Of a stretch of DNA of 64,000 bases, positions 10,627-21,735 are shown piece by piece; position 1 is the stretch's first letter; each line of letters opens with the position of its first letter. Position numbers and translations under genes: made by a program. Source of the DNA: Protopterus annectens (lineage: Eukaryota; Chordata; Ceratodontiformes; Protopteridae); NCBI RefSeq assembly GCF_019279795.1, contig NC_056743.1, positions 1,778,400,935 to 1,778,464,934 on the forward strand, given 5' to 3'. The notes under the pieces are model-generated. The model saw nothing but the letters and a program-made list of their open reading frames with translations. It ran no database searches and was not told where the DNA came from.

Positions 10627-10871
10627 GGACCTATAGTAATGTTGTGTATTTCGGCTTATCCCGGCTAGGGGTCACCACAGCGGAACTCCGATCCGCTAAT
10701 GTTTGGTAGGGGATTTTTATGTGCCGAGCTACCAGCCCTGACGCACAACCTTCAACGAAGGCACGCCCATTCACGCATGCCTCCACACAGAAGACGCTCT
10801 AGCTGAGAATTGAACGCGACAATGTCTTACTGTGAGGTGACACCGCTACCGCGGGGGGGACCTATAGTAAT
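10627..10871 (-). repeat. 14-bp target-site duplication around a SINE
   Basis: GGACCTATAGTAAT at 10627-10640 is repeated at 10858-10871. It encloses 217 bp foreign to the PLE, so the insertion was made by LINE-type target-primed reverse transcription. Confidence 0.88.
10641..10857 (-). mobile_element. tRNA-type SINE inserted in the PLE
   Basis: On the minus strand the 217-bp insert starts CCGCGGTAGCGGTGTCACC, where TAGCGGTGTCACC resembles a Pol III A box, followed about 30 bp later by GTTCAATTC, a good B-box match. The far end has CCGCTGTGGTGACCCCTAG and GATAAGCCGAAA, reminiscent of tails seen in fish SINEs (from memory, not checked). A perfect 14-bp duplication flanks it. Confidence 0.7.
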
Positions 10872-10899
10872 AATGGATATTAATTATTAGAAAACCAGT

Positions 10900-11753
10900 G
10901 TGTGTGAGATGTTAAGTGATGCACAGACCTATAAAGTTATTAGCAATGATGACTTGAAAGCTATGATTGCTAAATTAGAAGGTGATTTTGAGTGTTTTCT
11001 TAACAATGAAATTGATATGAACATGTATGTGTCGAAACCCTTGATTTCAATTATTCAAGGATTACCAAAGATCCATAAAAATCCAATGCCCTCCCCCCTT
11101 AGACCAATAGTATCAGGGCAGAATTGGGTGACTGAACCAATGCCCATCTTCATAGAGAAGTCTCTCAGATCTCTAGGTGATAGGAACAGTTATATTCTGA
11201 GAGATTCTAAGCAGTTTCTGCAAGAATTGTATGATTGTTTGCAAGGTTTTGAAGCTAACAAGGAATCGCTGGTGTTAGCAACCTTAGATGTACACTCCCT
11301 TTTCACTTCTACTCCTAATGATGTAGGAGCTGAGATGCTCAGAGAATATTTTATTATAGATTGGACTTATGACCATATATGGATAGATTTGATATATCTC
11401 CTTATGGAGCTGGTTTTGAGTATCAATGTTATGCTATTTGACCATAAAATATATTTGCAGAAGGATGGAGTAGCCATGGGCATGTTGAGTGCTAATAGTT
11501 ATGCCAACTTGGTTATGGCTACTTGGAAGAGAAATCAAATAAATGGAACCAAATAGTGTTTTACAGACACTTTGTAGATGCTCTCTTTATGTTATGGCAT
11601 GGGAATGTAATGGACTTGAATACTTTTTATCAAGAGATTAATGGTAGTACTACCTTCTTGAAGTTTGATTTAAATAGTTCACTTGACAGTATCAATTTTT
11701 TAGATGTTGAGTATCCAAGGATGCAGGAGGAGGTTTTCTACCAGAATATATAG
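10900..11753 (+). pseudogene. PLE reverse transcriptase (degraded)
   Basis: Shows the PLE RT blocks GLPKIHKNPMPSPLRPIVSG, LVLATLDVHSLFTSTPND, YLQKDGVAMGMLSANSYANLVMA and, after a frame change near 11550, FYRHFVDALFMLWHG. The catalytic pair in the last block is normally DD; here it reads VDA, so the second Asp is lost. With the frameshift this indicates an inactive enzyme. The start is not definable, because the upstream part contains stops and the SINE. Confidence 0.82.
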
Positions 11754-12321
11754 GAAAGAGTGTCATAGGAACACACTGTTGCATAGAAGTATGCATCCGA
11801 AACACATTTTTAAAAATGTAGTAAAAGGTCAAGTCCTGAGGTCTTCTGGATTGACAGCCAATGATGAAGAATTTAAAAGTGAATTGGGAGATTTAGAAAA
11901 GAGATTTACATAAGAGGTTACATAGACACTAGCACATGCAAGATCCTAGAAGAGACGGTTGCATAGAGGAAAGACATGGGTAAACCATAATTTACTAAGA
12001 AGGATGGTGATCAGGCAAAGGGAAAGATTGCTCAAAGAAATGCAATAAGTGTACCGACACATTATTCTAGCAATGTAAATATAGTGACAGAGGTAGTAAA
12101 GAAATATTGGCCATTTCTGACACACAACCCTGATGTTCAGAATATAGTAGGAGATGAGCCAAACTTTGTTTTTAAAAATAAGACATTTTTGAAGAGACAC
12201 TTATGTTATCCAGAAGGGGAGAGAGATATGTCCAATTGATGTTAGGAAAGGAATATTTCCATGCAATAACTGCAATCATTGTAAATATATTGACACCAGT
12301 AATAGTTTTATACATCCAGAT

Positions 12322-12552
12322 TTGGGGACAGAATTTAAATTTAATGTTACAGCTGATTGTAATAGTTTTAATGTGGTGTATTTGGCAGTCTGTAACGGGT
12401 GTCCGTCCTTCTATGTAGGTAAGACGAACAGAACATTTAGATTCAGGATAAGAGAACATCTCTTAAATATTAGGAATGAGGTCCAAACTAATGCCTTGGC
12501 CAAACGTGTCCAAGACAGGTATTTCACACTCATTCAGATTCCTTATAGTTGA
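12322..12552 (+). pseudogene. PLE GIY-YIG endonuclease domain
   Basis: Reads NVVYLAVCNGCPSFYVGKT followed by NRTFRFRIREHLLNI, i.e. the VYL...YVGKT...R..EH pattern of GIY-YIG nucleases in Penelope elements, where it nicks target DNA. It is joined to the RT part only through disrupted sequence (11914-12321), and it stops at IPYS at 12550. Downstream to 13122 is non-coding terminal sequence of the element. Confidence 0.8.
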
Positions 12553-13122
12553 AAAAGTCAATGACAGTGAGAGAGGGGGAGGTGTGGTTAATCGAACAGA
12601 GACCTCTGAGAGTAGATAGATCAGTAGGCTAAGGGCAGATAGGTATCATTCAACCCTTTACCCCTATCGATCATTCTGAAGAACAGAACCCTCTACAAGT
12701 AGTTAAGCAGATACAATATTTACTATAGTAATAAGTTTTTAATAAATATATATGTTTTACAGCTATTTTATGTGTTATGTATATGTTTTATACACTAATT
12801 ATGGATTGTGTTTTTATTTTCATCAGTTCTAGGATGATTAATAGTTGATCAGATAAACTGGATGATTAGAATTATGTGATTGGCAGTTGAATTAAGATAG
12901 ATTAGTATAAATACAGTTGTGTTTTTGTGTGTGATATAGGTCTGATGAAGTAGTGTCTTATCACTACAAAACCGCTTACCAAATAAAACGGTGATTTTTA
13001 TGCTGTGCTTCCTTTCTTCTCTGGTTGGTCCATTGGGTGCTGCTGTGGAATGTTTTGAATGTATTTTTACACAGCAGTTCATTTATACGAGCTGTGGCCT
13101 TATTGGAGTTCATATCTTACCA

Positions 13123-13694
13123 GTCCTCTCCAATTGCCCTACTATACTTATCAGAAGGCAAACATTTGGAAGATGGCAAGAGCTTAGAAGGTTTGTCAGA
13201 AGAGACTGACACCACAGCAGGATCAACAGACATTTAAATAAAAATTGGCAATCCTCAGGAACCTTATAGAACCTATCAGGTTTATTACCAGCAGGAGGCT
13301 GAGAATCAGGAGACTTGGAAGCAGCAATGAAAATATCTAAGAAGGCAACCAACACAGGAGGAACTGCATATGGTTTAGGAGTGTCCACCTGAAGCAACTC
13401 GTATCACATCCCCTGAATATCAGACACTTGCAAAACCCCACTGAAAGTATTCCATCATCCTAGCAATTGTGTCCTGAAAGGATGATTCCTCAAAAGGAGA
13501 CTCTGGGCTAACAGAATCATCCTCATCAGAACCATAAGCCAAAGGTGAAGGCATCTGTGAAAATAGGACAAAGACCCCTCGTCGGAATCTTAATCCTCAT
13601 CCAAGGATTCCTGTTCCTTAAGCTGTTTAGAAGGGGTAGAGATCCAAGGAGGAGCAGGCACCAGAACCCCTTGAGGCTTCAGGACCATCAAGGT
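13123..13694 (-). pseudogene. DIRS-B gag fragment (C-terminal half)
   Basis: Minus-strand text aligns to DIRS-C/D gag: DEDDSVSPESPFEESSFQD near 13530-13470, then VPPVLVAFLDIF and GNKPDRFYKVPEDCQFLFK at 13360-13240, then in another frame SDKYSRAIGEDW at about 13160-13125. The family text is PPVLDIVDDV, AKPDRYYRVPDSHKFLYK and SERDSRALDRW. The Penelope-like element cuts in right after this. Confidence 0.82.
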
Positions 13695-14004
13695 AGAAAA
13701 CAACCCCCAGCAAAAGATGGCCGTCGTTCTGTAAACACTGCTAATCTACAGCTCTTCAAAACTTATGGAATAAAATCGACCCAGTGGAAATACCAGGACC
13801 TATTTAAGCACAATAATCTGAGTTAACAATTTCAACCTACATCCAGAAAACCAGTAAGGTAAAAATAAGCCCGAAGAATAAACCTATCAAGATTGCAACA
13901 GATTAACTGGAACTGAGGTAGGAGATAAGGGAAAGAAGCCGTGTGCTCAGGGCGCTTTACACATTCACTTCTATCTATAAACAAAAATACTTTACTTCCA
14001 CAAA

Positions 14005-14895
14005 ATGTCAAAAGAAGATAAAAATATGGACGCTACAACAGCAAAGACCAAAATCTCAGAATTACTATCTCCTGAGAAAGATCTGAACTATAAAAGGCAG
14101 AAAATAAAACAAGAAGACACTGCAAAAACAGGGACTAAAAGCAAAACAGATCAACTACCAAATCTAGATGATATAAAAACAGCCTTACTGCCTATCCAAG
14201 AGGCTATAAAAGAAATGTCTACTCAACTGCAATCATTTGGAATGTCCTTCAACCAAATCCTGGAAAGAATGGACAAATATGAAGCCAAAACTGTGGAGAA
14301 TGGGGAAAAAATAGCCCTTCTATCTAAAAAAGCTGACTCACATGAAGCTGATATATAATCCAGGCAAGCTAAAATTATTGATCTGGAGGCAAGATCCAGA
14401 AGAAATAACATAATGATCAGAGGCATGCCGGAAAATATACAGCACAATGAACTGATTCCTTCTCTCATTAACATTTTTGCAACTTTACTCAAAGACCAAA
14501 AAGCAGCTCAACAAATAGTAATTGAGAGAGCACACAGAGCCCTGAGAGAATCTCAAACCTCAAATATTCCAAGACCAGTTTATGCCAAAATACTTAACTT
14601 TCACAATGTTAATAAAATATTACTATCTGCAAAGAAAAATGGGGGACCTCTAATATGGAACAATAACAGAATCTCTATAACCCAGGACTTGCCTCTTCAA
14701 ATTTAGGCAAGCCAGGCAGCTTATGTCTCCTTACTGCAAATTTTTGATTGACAAAAAACTGAAATTTCAAATGAAGTATCCAAATACCTTACTATTTGCT
14801 GTGGATGGGGTTAAATACTCAGTCGCCAACAATATAGAAGCAAAATCTACCTTCACGTCTGTGTTTAAAAGAATTTCTGACTTGGCCAACTAGCT
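14005..14895 (+). pseudogene. L1-like ORF1 (RNA-binding chaperone)
   Basis: MSKEDKNMD start, then a helical coiled-coil-like stretch (ALLPIQEAIKEMSTQLQSF to GEKIALLSKKADSHEADI). A TAA at about 14356 is followed in frame by the RRM/C-terminal part typical of L1 ORF1p: DLEARSRRNNIMIRGMPE, ERAHRALRESQ, PRPVYAKILNF and ISITQDLPLQI to 14706. The frame then shifts and ends near VFKRISDLAN at 14893. It probably formed trimers coating element RNA when intact. Confidence 0.82.
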
Positions 14896-17272
14896 TTACT
14901 CTCCGATGCGATTATTGAGCCTCCGAGATCGGATGTGTGACAGAATAACAGCCGAGGACTTACTTTTCTCATAGTTTACTTCTGCAGTGTCCTAGGCCGC
15001 ATTTTTGGAATGGTGCGACCTTATTTCTCACTCTCCAAGCCATGAGAGACTCAACAGGAAGTACACAACATGTGAGTCACCCTCTTTTTCCCACGGGAGG
15101 AACTGAAAGCTTATTTACTGCTCCAGAGGTTGGTTTGAGAGGTGACACTTTCGGAAGTCCATCTGCATATAGAATCCCTCTTCGAGAAGCTAAGTAATCT
15201 GCTTAGCTACCTAAAAGTGCTGAAAGAAGGACAAGGGAACTGTAGGAAAAAAAATAAAAGGTTAATTACTGATGTGAAAGCTCTAAAAATGTTAACTACA
15301 CAGTTGAAGCATATATTCTCTCTTTATATAGTTACCAAATATTGCCTTTAAATGCTAACAAGCATAATTAATGTGTCCAGCTTCATATAGTATAAATAGA
15401 GATGCTAAAACATACCATATTGTTAACAGTCATGAAAATGATTAGTTTGAATATAGCAAATTACATATACCTAAATAACTACACTCTTGAACTTATAAAC
15501 TCAGGATTTAATTGCACATATGGTTAATTTAACATAGTTAACTGTGTTCCTTTTAAACCTCTGCAGCTTTATAGTTTTGATGAGCAGAATGAACCAGCAT
15601 ATTTAAGTGCAAAGATTGGTGATCAAAGGTCATAAATGCACCAGTAAGGCTAGTATCCTGTACAAACATGAGTGGCTTTTGATGGATGCATAACCAGTAT
15701 ACTAAGGAAGGATCACTTTGCGAATAAAAATGATGTGCCCCATTACAATAGGTCATCCAGTACAACACTGATGTATCGGGGTAGTAAAAGTGCAAACTCA
15801 GTGTTACCTATAGATATTGTAATGTTCACAGACCAGTTTCAGACAAGGTCATCCTTATGGAGCAGAGTAATGGTCTCAGCACAACTAAATATTGCTAATC
15901 TGGTCATACTATAAATATAAATGAGTTTTTTCTCTATGGTTTAAAAAATGTCCAATGCACTGTAAATGTGTAACAATACACTCCAATAAGGTACAAAGCA
16001 TGAGTTTCTGCACCTCCAGGGGTGGTGGGTACTTAGTTATCAGATGTTAAGGGCTTGAAGGTATTTAGTTACAACTCTGATTTTGCCAAATACTTGGACT
16101 CATTCAAGGTGCTGCCTAAACTTAATATGAGAGCCTATAGTAGGTCTGGTCCCTTATTTGAAGACAAATGTATCATAAATGGTATATCTTGAGAACTCAG
16201 ACGCTAACATTAACGCTCACACTAGAGCTGAGATCTTTAATCTACTTAAAATATTGTAACTTTATAGATCTGTAAGTACAGTGTAGACACACAAATATTT
16301 AATAATTGTATAAATGAACAATGCTCTTTGCTGTGTTCCACACAAGTTATGCTATTGAATAAATGATACTATGACACACTATACTTAGTCTCAGCCCACT
16401 TGAAGGCATTTACTACATAATTCATATGGTTCTGAAACTAAAATAGAATGAATCTGCTTAACTTTGGTGATAAAAAAAATACATATGCTAATGTGCTAAG
16501 TCTAATAGAGTTTAGAGTGAAGCTAGATGCTCTCCTGTATGATATATTAGTTAATGCATTTAGTGTAATAGACCATTTATTCTCTTTTTGTTCCCTTCCT
16601 GACTTCCACAGTGATTTTCAATGATTTCTTAACTACTGGTAACTATATTCATGTTGGTATATGTGTGCATATTGTTATATAGGTATATTGTTTCCTCCAG
16701 GACTCATCAGAATAAGAATGTGTAAAGTAACATAGCTGACGTATGTCGAAACTGTTGTAGAGAAATATAGTGTTAAGATCTTTTTTAACAAAGCCATTCA
16801 AGATTTAAACAACACAGGGCAAGGGTAGCAAAATGGATGGGAGTAAGGACTCTGGGAACACTTAAACGTCTAACTGGAATATTCCCTTAAAGTAAAGGAA
16901 GAAATAATCAGAGTCAACTATCTCCTACCAAGGGGAAGAAGAATCATATACAAACTAAGATTAAGCGGGGAATGATCATACTATAAGAATAAGGTTATTA
17001 CATTAAACTTGAGATACCAACTGAGAATGGTTAAACTTTCAAATAATATTAGTGTTAAACTTCTTAAAGTGATGGTGCCTGCCTTTTGGCAAAATCAAAA
17101 CTGGTTAAAAAGGTTTGTTTATCTTTGATACCTTATAAAACTTATAAGAAGAGACTTGGATTGCAAAAGCAGTGATTGCTAGGGAATGGGTGGGTTAGGC
17201 TTTGTACAAGTAGTTTTAGGATATACAGGGCCATTAAGATTATTTTACTTCTCAATGACTAATATGCAATGT

Positions 17273-17309
<37 letters not shown>

Positions 17310-17520
17310 CATACATACACTAATAATACAAACAAATACAAAAAACAAGTTCTGCCAGGTCCTGTTAACTTCCTGGTCCAGGAGATTAGTGGATAGGCAC
17401 AGGGAAGGGACGGGAATTAAAGAATGCTTTCATAACATGTTTTTGATAAGAAATAAACAAATCCCAATATTCTTACATAAATTTTCAAGATCACTTACAC
17501 AAAATAAAAGCGTTATAAAT
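14896..17520. other. Unexplained 2.6 kb between L1-like ORF1 and ORF2
   Basis: No supported protein. Near 16697-16750, ACTCATCAGAATAAGAATG followed by GTATGTCGAAACTGTTG resembles PLE-type terminal repeats (compare TCTGATGAAG at 12940), so a non-coding PLE remnant may sit here; this is weak. A (TA)n tract lies at 17273-17302. Coding homology to the L1 endonuclease resumes near 17530. Confidence 0.45.
17273..17302. repeat. (TA)n microsatellite
   Basis: About 15 uninterrupted TA units followed by ACACATACATACATAC. Confidence 0.9.
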
Positions 17521-17529
17521 GTGGGAAAT

Positions 17530-20500
17530 AGACTCATGAAACATTAAAGGGATCCAGAACATTAAGAAAAGGAAACTGTTTCTCCACCTAGATTTACAGT
17601 CTAAGGCAACCTTCTTACTAATTCAAGAATCACACAACTAACGAGCGATGGTCAGATATCAAAGGGAAAATCTGGTATAGAGAAATTATAGCCTCTGAAT
17701 GCAAAACCAACAGTGCAGGTGTAGCTATTATTATTAAGAATCATTACAAAGATAAAATTGTAGAAATCAAAACAGATAAAGAAGGAAGATGGTGTTATGC
17801 AACCCTGTCAACTCCAGCTTACGATAAACCCATCCTACTTCTCAACATATATGCACCCTGTAATAACCAGCACTCCTTTTTCCACCACATTGTACCCTAT
17901 TTTAAATCAATACAATAACCATTATATAATCATAGGAGGGGACTGGAATGCATATCAGAACCCAAAAAAGGATAAGTCAAGCTCACAGAGATCATGCAAC
18001 CAACAAGCAGTTTTAACATTAAGCGAACTTAAAAATGACTAATCTATATGACCCCTTCAAATATGGTAATAAAACAAATAGTTTTACATTTTACTCCAAC
18101 TGTCATAAAATGTGGTCGAGAATTGACTTTTTCCTAATTTCAGAAGCACTAATTAACCTTGACCCCACAGTATCCGTACATACTCGGTACCTGTCTGATC
18201 ATTCTAAAATTACCCTAAACATTACTAAGACCACCAAACACGACACACAATATCGGGGATACAACTGGTCTTTAAACCCAAATCTCTTAAACAAAAAGGA
18301 AATAATTCAGGAAGTTCAGAATACTCTTAAAATGTCTCTAGACAAGTTAACAAAGCAACAAGGCCCTCCTGGTATTGAATGGGCGGCAACTAAAGATCAT
18401 ATAAGAGGTATATTTCTCTAAAAAGCTTCTTATTACAAGAAAATCCATCTCGGAGAAGAACAACTAGAGGCTAAAATTAAGTCATTAGAATAGGATCTAT
18501 TTAAAAACTACAACACGCAAACAGAAACAGATCTTTTGAAAGCCCAGAAAGACCTTTTCCTGGTTCACAACAATAATCTATCATTTCATGAAACTAAAAT
18601 ACTTGCTAAATATGCTAGTCATATACAAACACCGTCACGAGCACTTGCAAGAATTATCAATCAGTCTAAAACACCTTCACAAATTCCAGAATTACTTTAT
18701 AAGAATAAGACTTGTACAAAAACTGAAGATATTATCAAAATTTTCGAAATTATATACTCTCAAATCTATGGAGAACAACAACAGTTACTTACAAATGATA
18801 ATAGTGCAAACTTCTTACAAAAATTAAATTTTCCAAAAATTGATGAGAAACAAAGGAAAGAATTAATGGAACCAATATCTATTGAGGAAATAATAGCAAC
18901 AATTAAAAAATTGAAATCACATAAATCTCCCGGCACAGATGGCCTTACAGCGGAGTTTTATAAAACATTCTACATTATTATTGCTCAAATATTATCTCAT
19001 GTATTAAACTATATAATAAACAAAATTAATGATATACACTTTAATGCATCCAAAACGATTTTCATATCTAAAGAAAAGGCGGATCCTCAAAATCCGGATA
19101 GTTACAGACCCATATCACTAAATATTGATACCAAAATTCTAACATGTATTCTGGCTAATAGACTGAAAAAAATTACGGACATAATTATATCGAGTGAACA
19201 GTCGGGTTTTTTATCATCTAGGCAAACCAGTGACAATACACTAACATTACACACTCTAATTTCATATGCTAACCTAAATAATCAAAACATATATGCACTA
19301 ATTATAGATGCTCAGAAGGCCTTTGGATAGAGTCAACATAAGATTTTTATTTCAAATTCTACCCTACTTTAACATACCCCAAGAATTTATTCTAACACTA
19401 CAAATACTATACAATAATCCTTATACAACACTGTATATAAATAAAAGATGGTCCAATAGAATCCAAATCAGAAATGGCACTCGTCAAGGATGTCCCTTAT
19501 CCCCCTTATTGTTTAACCTATATCTAGAACCCCTATTTCTAAACATCAAACAAAATGTATATCATAATGCCCCAGTGTTATATAACACAAAATATCCTTG
19601 TCTGCCTTCGCTGATGAAATCAACATATATTGTTCAACGCCTATCAAAGACACCAACAAAGTACTATCTGCTATTGAAGATTTCACATCAATTTCAAACT
19701 ATAAAATAAACCTTAAAAAAACTTAAATCTTCCCTTTAAAGTCTCCAAAACCTTTTTCACTTCTACCACTGATAGGTCAATTGAAATCTGAAGAAAAGAT
19801 TAAATATCTAGGGATCACATTCTCTACAGATAAAAATTTCTATCTTAATAATATCAAACAAAAGTGGGACCACATTCTACTTGATCTAAAGAGATGGAAA
19901 AATCTGAAATTACCACCATTAGCTAAAGTCTCTATTATCAAAATGAATATCTTGCCCAGATTTTTATACATCTTCATGTCTTCCCAGCTAATAATACCCA
20001 ATAATTTTTTTAAGCAAATTCATACTGAATTCGCTAAATTTATATGGGAACCAAAAAAAAGTAGAATCTCATATGATAAACTGATGACTCCGAAAAGCAA
20101 AGGTGGACTAGCCTATCCACAAAAACCCTAATCTGAGAATTAATAACCAGCTACTTGACCTGAAAAAATTCCCACTTATAATTAATATAACATTACAAGA
20201 CTTATACCCATTTTTGAATTGTCCCACGCAAGAAATAAGAAACCAATTGGGCCTACCCAAGGCATACTTGTTGATCTTAACACAGATTAAAGAACTATGT
20301 TTAAGTTACCTTCAAGACGTAAACTTAAATAAAGATGACTTAATAAAATGCAACTCACTTTGGCAAGCTCTTCTACAACACAGTAAATTTATAACATGCT
20401 CATATAAACTGATCAAAGACCTGAAATTTCAAGAACATATACTTTTAGCTAACTATTGGAAGGAAAAAATACCATTGATAGAAAGCAATAAATTGATACA

Positions 20501-21011
20501 AGCAATCAATCTAACAATAAAATCCACATCTCTTCAAAAACTAGAATTTATTCAACTCATGATATATAATAATGCTTATTATACATGCCTTAGACTGTAC
20601 AAATTTAACCCTAGAAACTCTCAATTTTGCCCACATTGTAAAGATGAAACTGCTGACCTTTTACATATGTTCTGGAGCTGTAAATGTGTATTCAAACTTT
20701 TGAACTCCTTGAAAGTACAGCTACAAAAGATGGGATATCAAGCATCAATGCTCACATGGGAATTTACGATATTACATATTCCCCCAATTAATCTATCTAA
20801 AAACCAAACAGTCATTCTCATTAATATCTTCTTATTGATGAAACTTTACATAGCTACCAACTGGCTGACCCCATCTACAATTTCATGGAATAGTTTTAGA
20901 AACTTAGTGACAAAACATATATTAGCCCACAAATACATAATAAACAAACAAAATAAAAATCCCAATATTTTGAAACGTTGGGAACACATTTTCAATATTA
21001 TACTTGCATAA
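17530..21011 (+). pseudogene. L1-like ORF2: endonuclease, reverse transcriptase, Cys-rich end
   Basis: The endonuclease begins NIKGIQNIKKRKLFLHL and FLLIQESH near 17540-17630, continues with GGDWNAYQNPKKDK near 17940 and ends with SRIDFFLIS and YLSDHSKITLNI at 18110-18220. RT blocks: KSHKSPGTDGLTAEFYK (18910-18965), DSYRPISLNIDTKIL, QSGFLSSRQTSDNT, NGTRQGCPLSPLLFNLYLEPL (19470-19535). The catalytic block near 19605 reads AFADEINIY, so FADD is FADE. The Cys-rich end reads FCPHCKDETADLLHMFWSC (20625-20680). At least six frame breaks or stops (near 18040, 18420, 18493, 19329, 19590, 20130). Confidence 0.85.
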
Positions 21012-21290
21012 AACATTGACTTTGGAAAACATATACAACATACACAATAAAAATCATAGCATCGTATAGTAGTATACTAACTTGAGGGTACTAAACCTGG
21101 AGAAAACAACTTTTATCTTTTTCCATACTATTAAATTATGAAAGCATTCATGTAAATAGTGTAAATATGTTTTAAACTGACTGTTTTTGTACCAGTTGTA
21201 TATCACCTGTGTTTACTCTTGTGAAATTATATATATATTAAAAAATAAACAAAGAAATATTATTAAAAAAAAAAAAAGAAAACAAACCCT

Positions 21291-21466
21291 AAGTAAACTC
21301 TTGCCATTCCTTTTGAGGATCCTTAGGATGGACCAAAGCACGCTTCATCTTTTATCTTTTCTTGGATGGGACATCAGCTCTAACAAATACTGGAGGTTCT
21401 GGCCCTTGGTAATATTCGATAACAGAATCCAGAACCTCCTTATTGACCAATATCTGCAGATTCCCA
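21291..21466 (-). pseudogene. DIRS-B gag fragment (middle)
   Basis: A short minus-strand open stretch (ILVNKEVLDSVIEYYQG, then KKRxKMKRALVHPKDPQKE) lies between the RTE and the L1-like element. It has only weak similarity to the family gag, but it is placed as DIRS-B because both neighbours have target-site duplications in it and it lies collinearly between the other gag pieces. Confidence 0.55.
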
Positions 21467-21507
21467 CTAGGACCATCATCATCAGCCCCCTTTTTCCCAT
21501 TTTTTTC

Positions 21508-21735
21508 TACATGGGGTCGGGGTATTGTGTTAACTGTCGCCAACTCTCTCGATTCAGTGACACACTCCTACCTTTTTCAACACTCATGCCTGTTTGTTGC
21601 AGATCTTCTTTCACACAATCCATCCACCTCTTTGCTGGACATCCTTGCTTCCTCTTACCTTCTTCCTGTCTGTCCCAAATCTTCCTCACCAGATCATCTT
21701 CTGCTTTTCTACACATGTGACCAAACCATCGTAAT
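21508..21735 (-). pseudogene. RTE polyprotein C-terminus
   Basis: Starts at the CR1 junction with RWFGHMCRKAEDDLVRKIW and continues KRWMDCVKEDLQQ and LNRESWRQLTQYPDPM. This is the usual RTE end (GH..R, KRW.D.V..D, W......PDP). It completes the fragment at 25051-26277. Confidence 0.85.

Larger units (their letters stand above)
10438..13122 (+). mobile_element. Penelope-like element (PLE) with GIY-YIG endonuclease
   Basis: PLEs insert using an RT related to telomerase plus a GIY-YIG nuclease. Visible in order: VIKTADKGGPIV near 10608, interrupted by a SINE and repeated in the target duplication; the RT domain 10900-11753; the GIY-YIG domain 12322-12552; and a 3' non-coding part with TCTGATGAAG near 12940 and TACCAAATAAAACGG near 12977, which recall PLE terminal repeats. 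DIRS-B resumes at 13123. About 1.4 kb of DIRS-B that should lie at the insertion site is missing. Confidence 0.83.
13709..21276 (+). mobile_element. L1/Tx1-like LINE, near full length (7.6 kb)
   Basis: Starts with AAAGATGGCCGTC, the kind of 5' start common in L1-type LINEs. It carries ORF1 (14005-14895), ORF2 with an AP endonuclease, RT and Cys-rich C-terminus (17530-21011), a 3' UTR and a poly(A) tail at 21264-21276. The target-site duplication confirms the ends. ORF2 has many frame breaks. The interval between ORF1 and ORF2 is 2.6 kb, much longer than usual, and may contain a further insertion. Confidence 0.85.
13695..21290 (+). repeat. Target-site duplication of the L1/Tx1-like LINE
   Basis: AGAAAACAACCCCC at 13695-13708 and AGAAAACAAACCCT at 21277-21290 bracket the element, directly after a run of 13 A residues at the 3' end. 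DIRS-B gag continues on both sides. Confidence 0.75.

Noticed and set aside
10641-10857. Functional tRNA gene
   Set aside because: A/B-box-like signals but no cloverleaf I can support, and it is flanked by a target-site duplication; a SINE fits better.
15553-15914. Overlapping 80-codon frames on both strands between L1-like ORFs
   Set aside because: No recognisable domain; opposite-strand overlap suggests chance.
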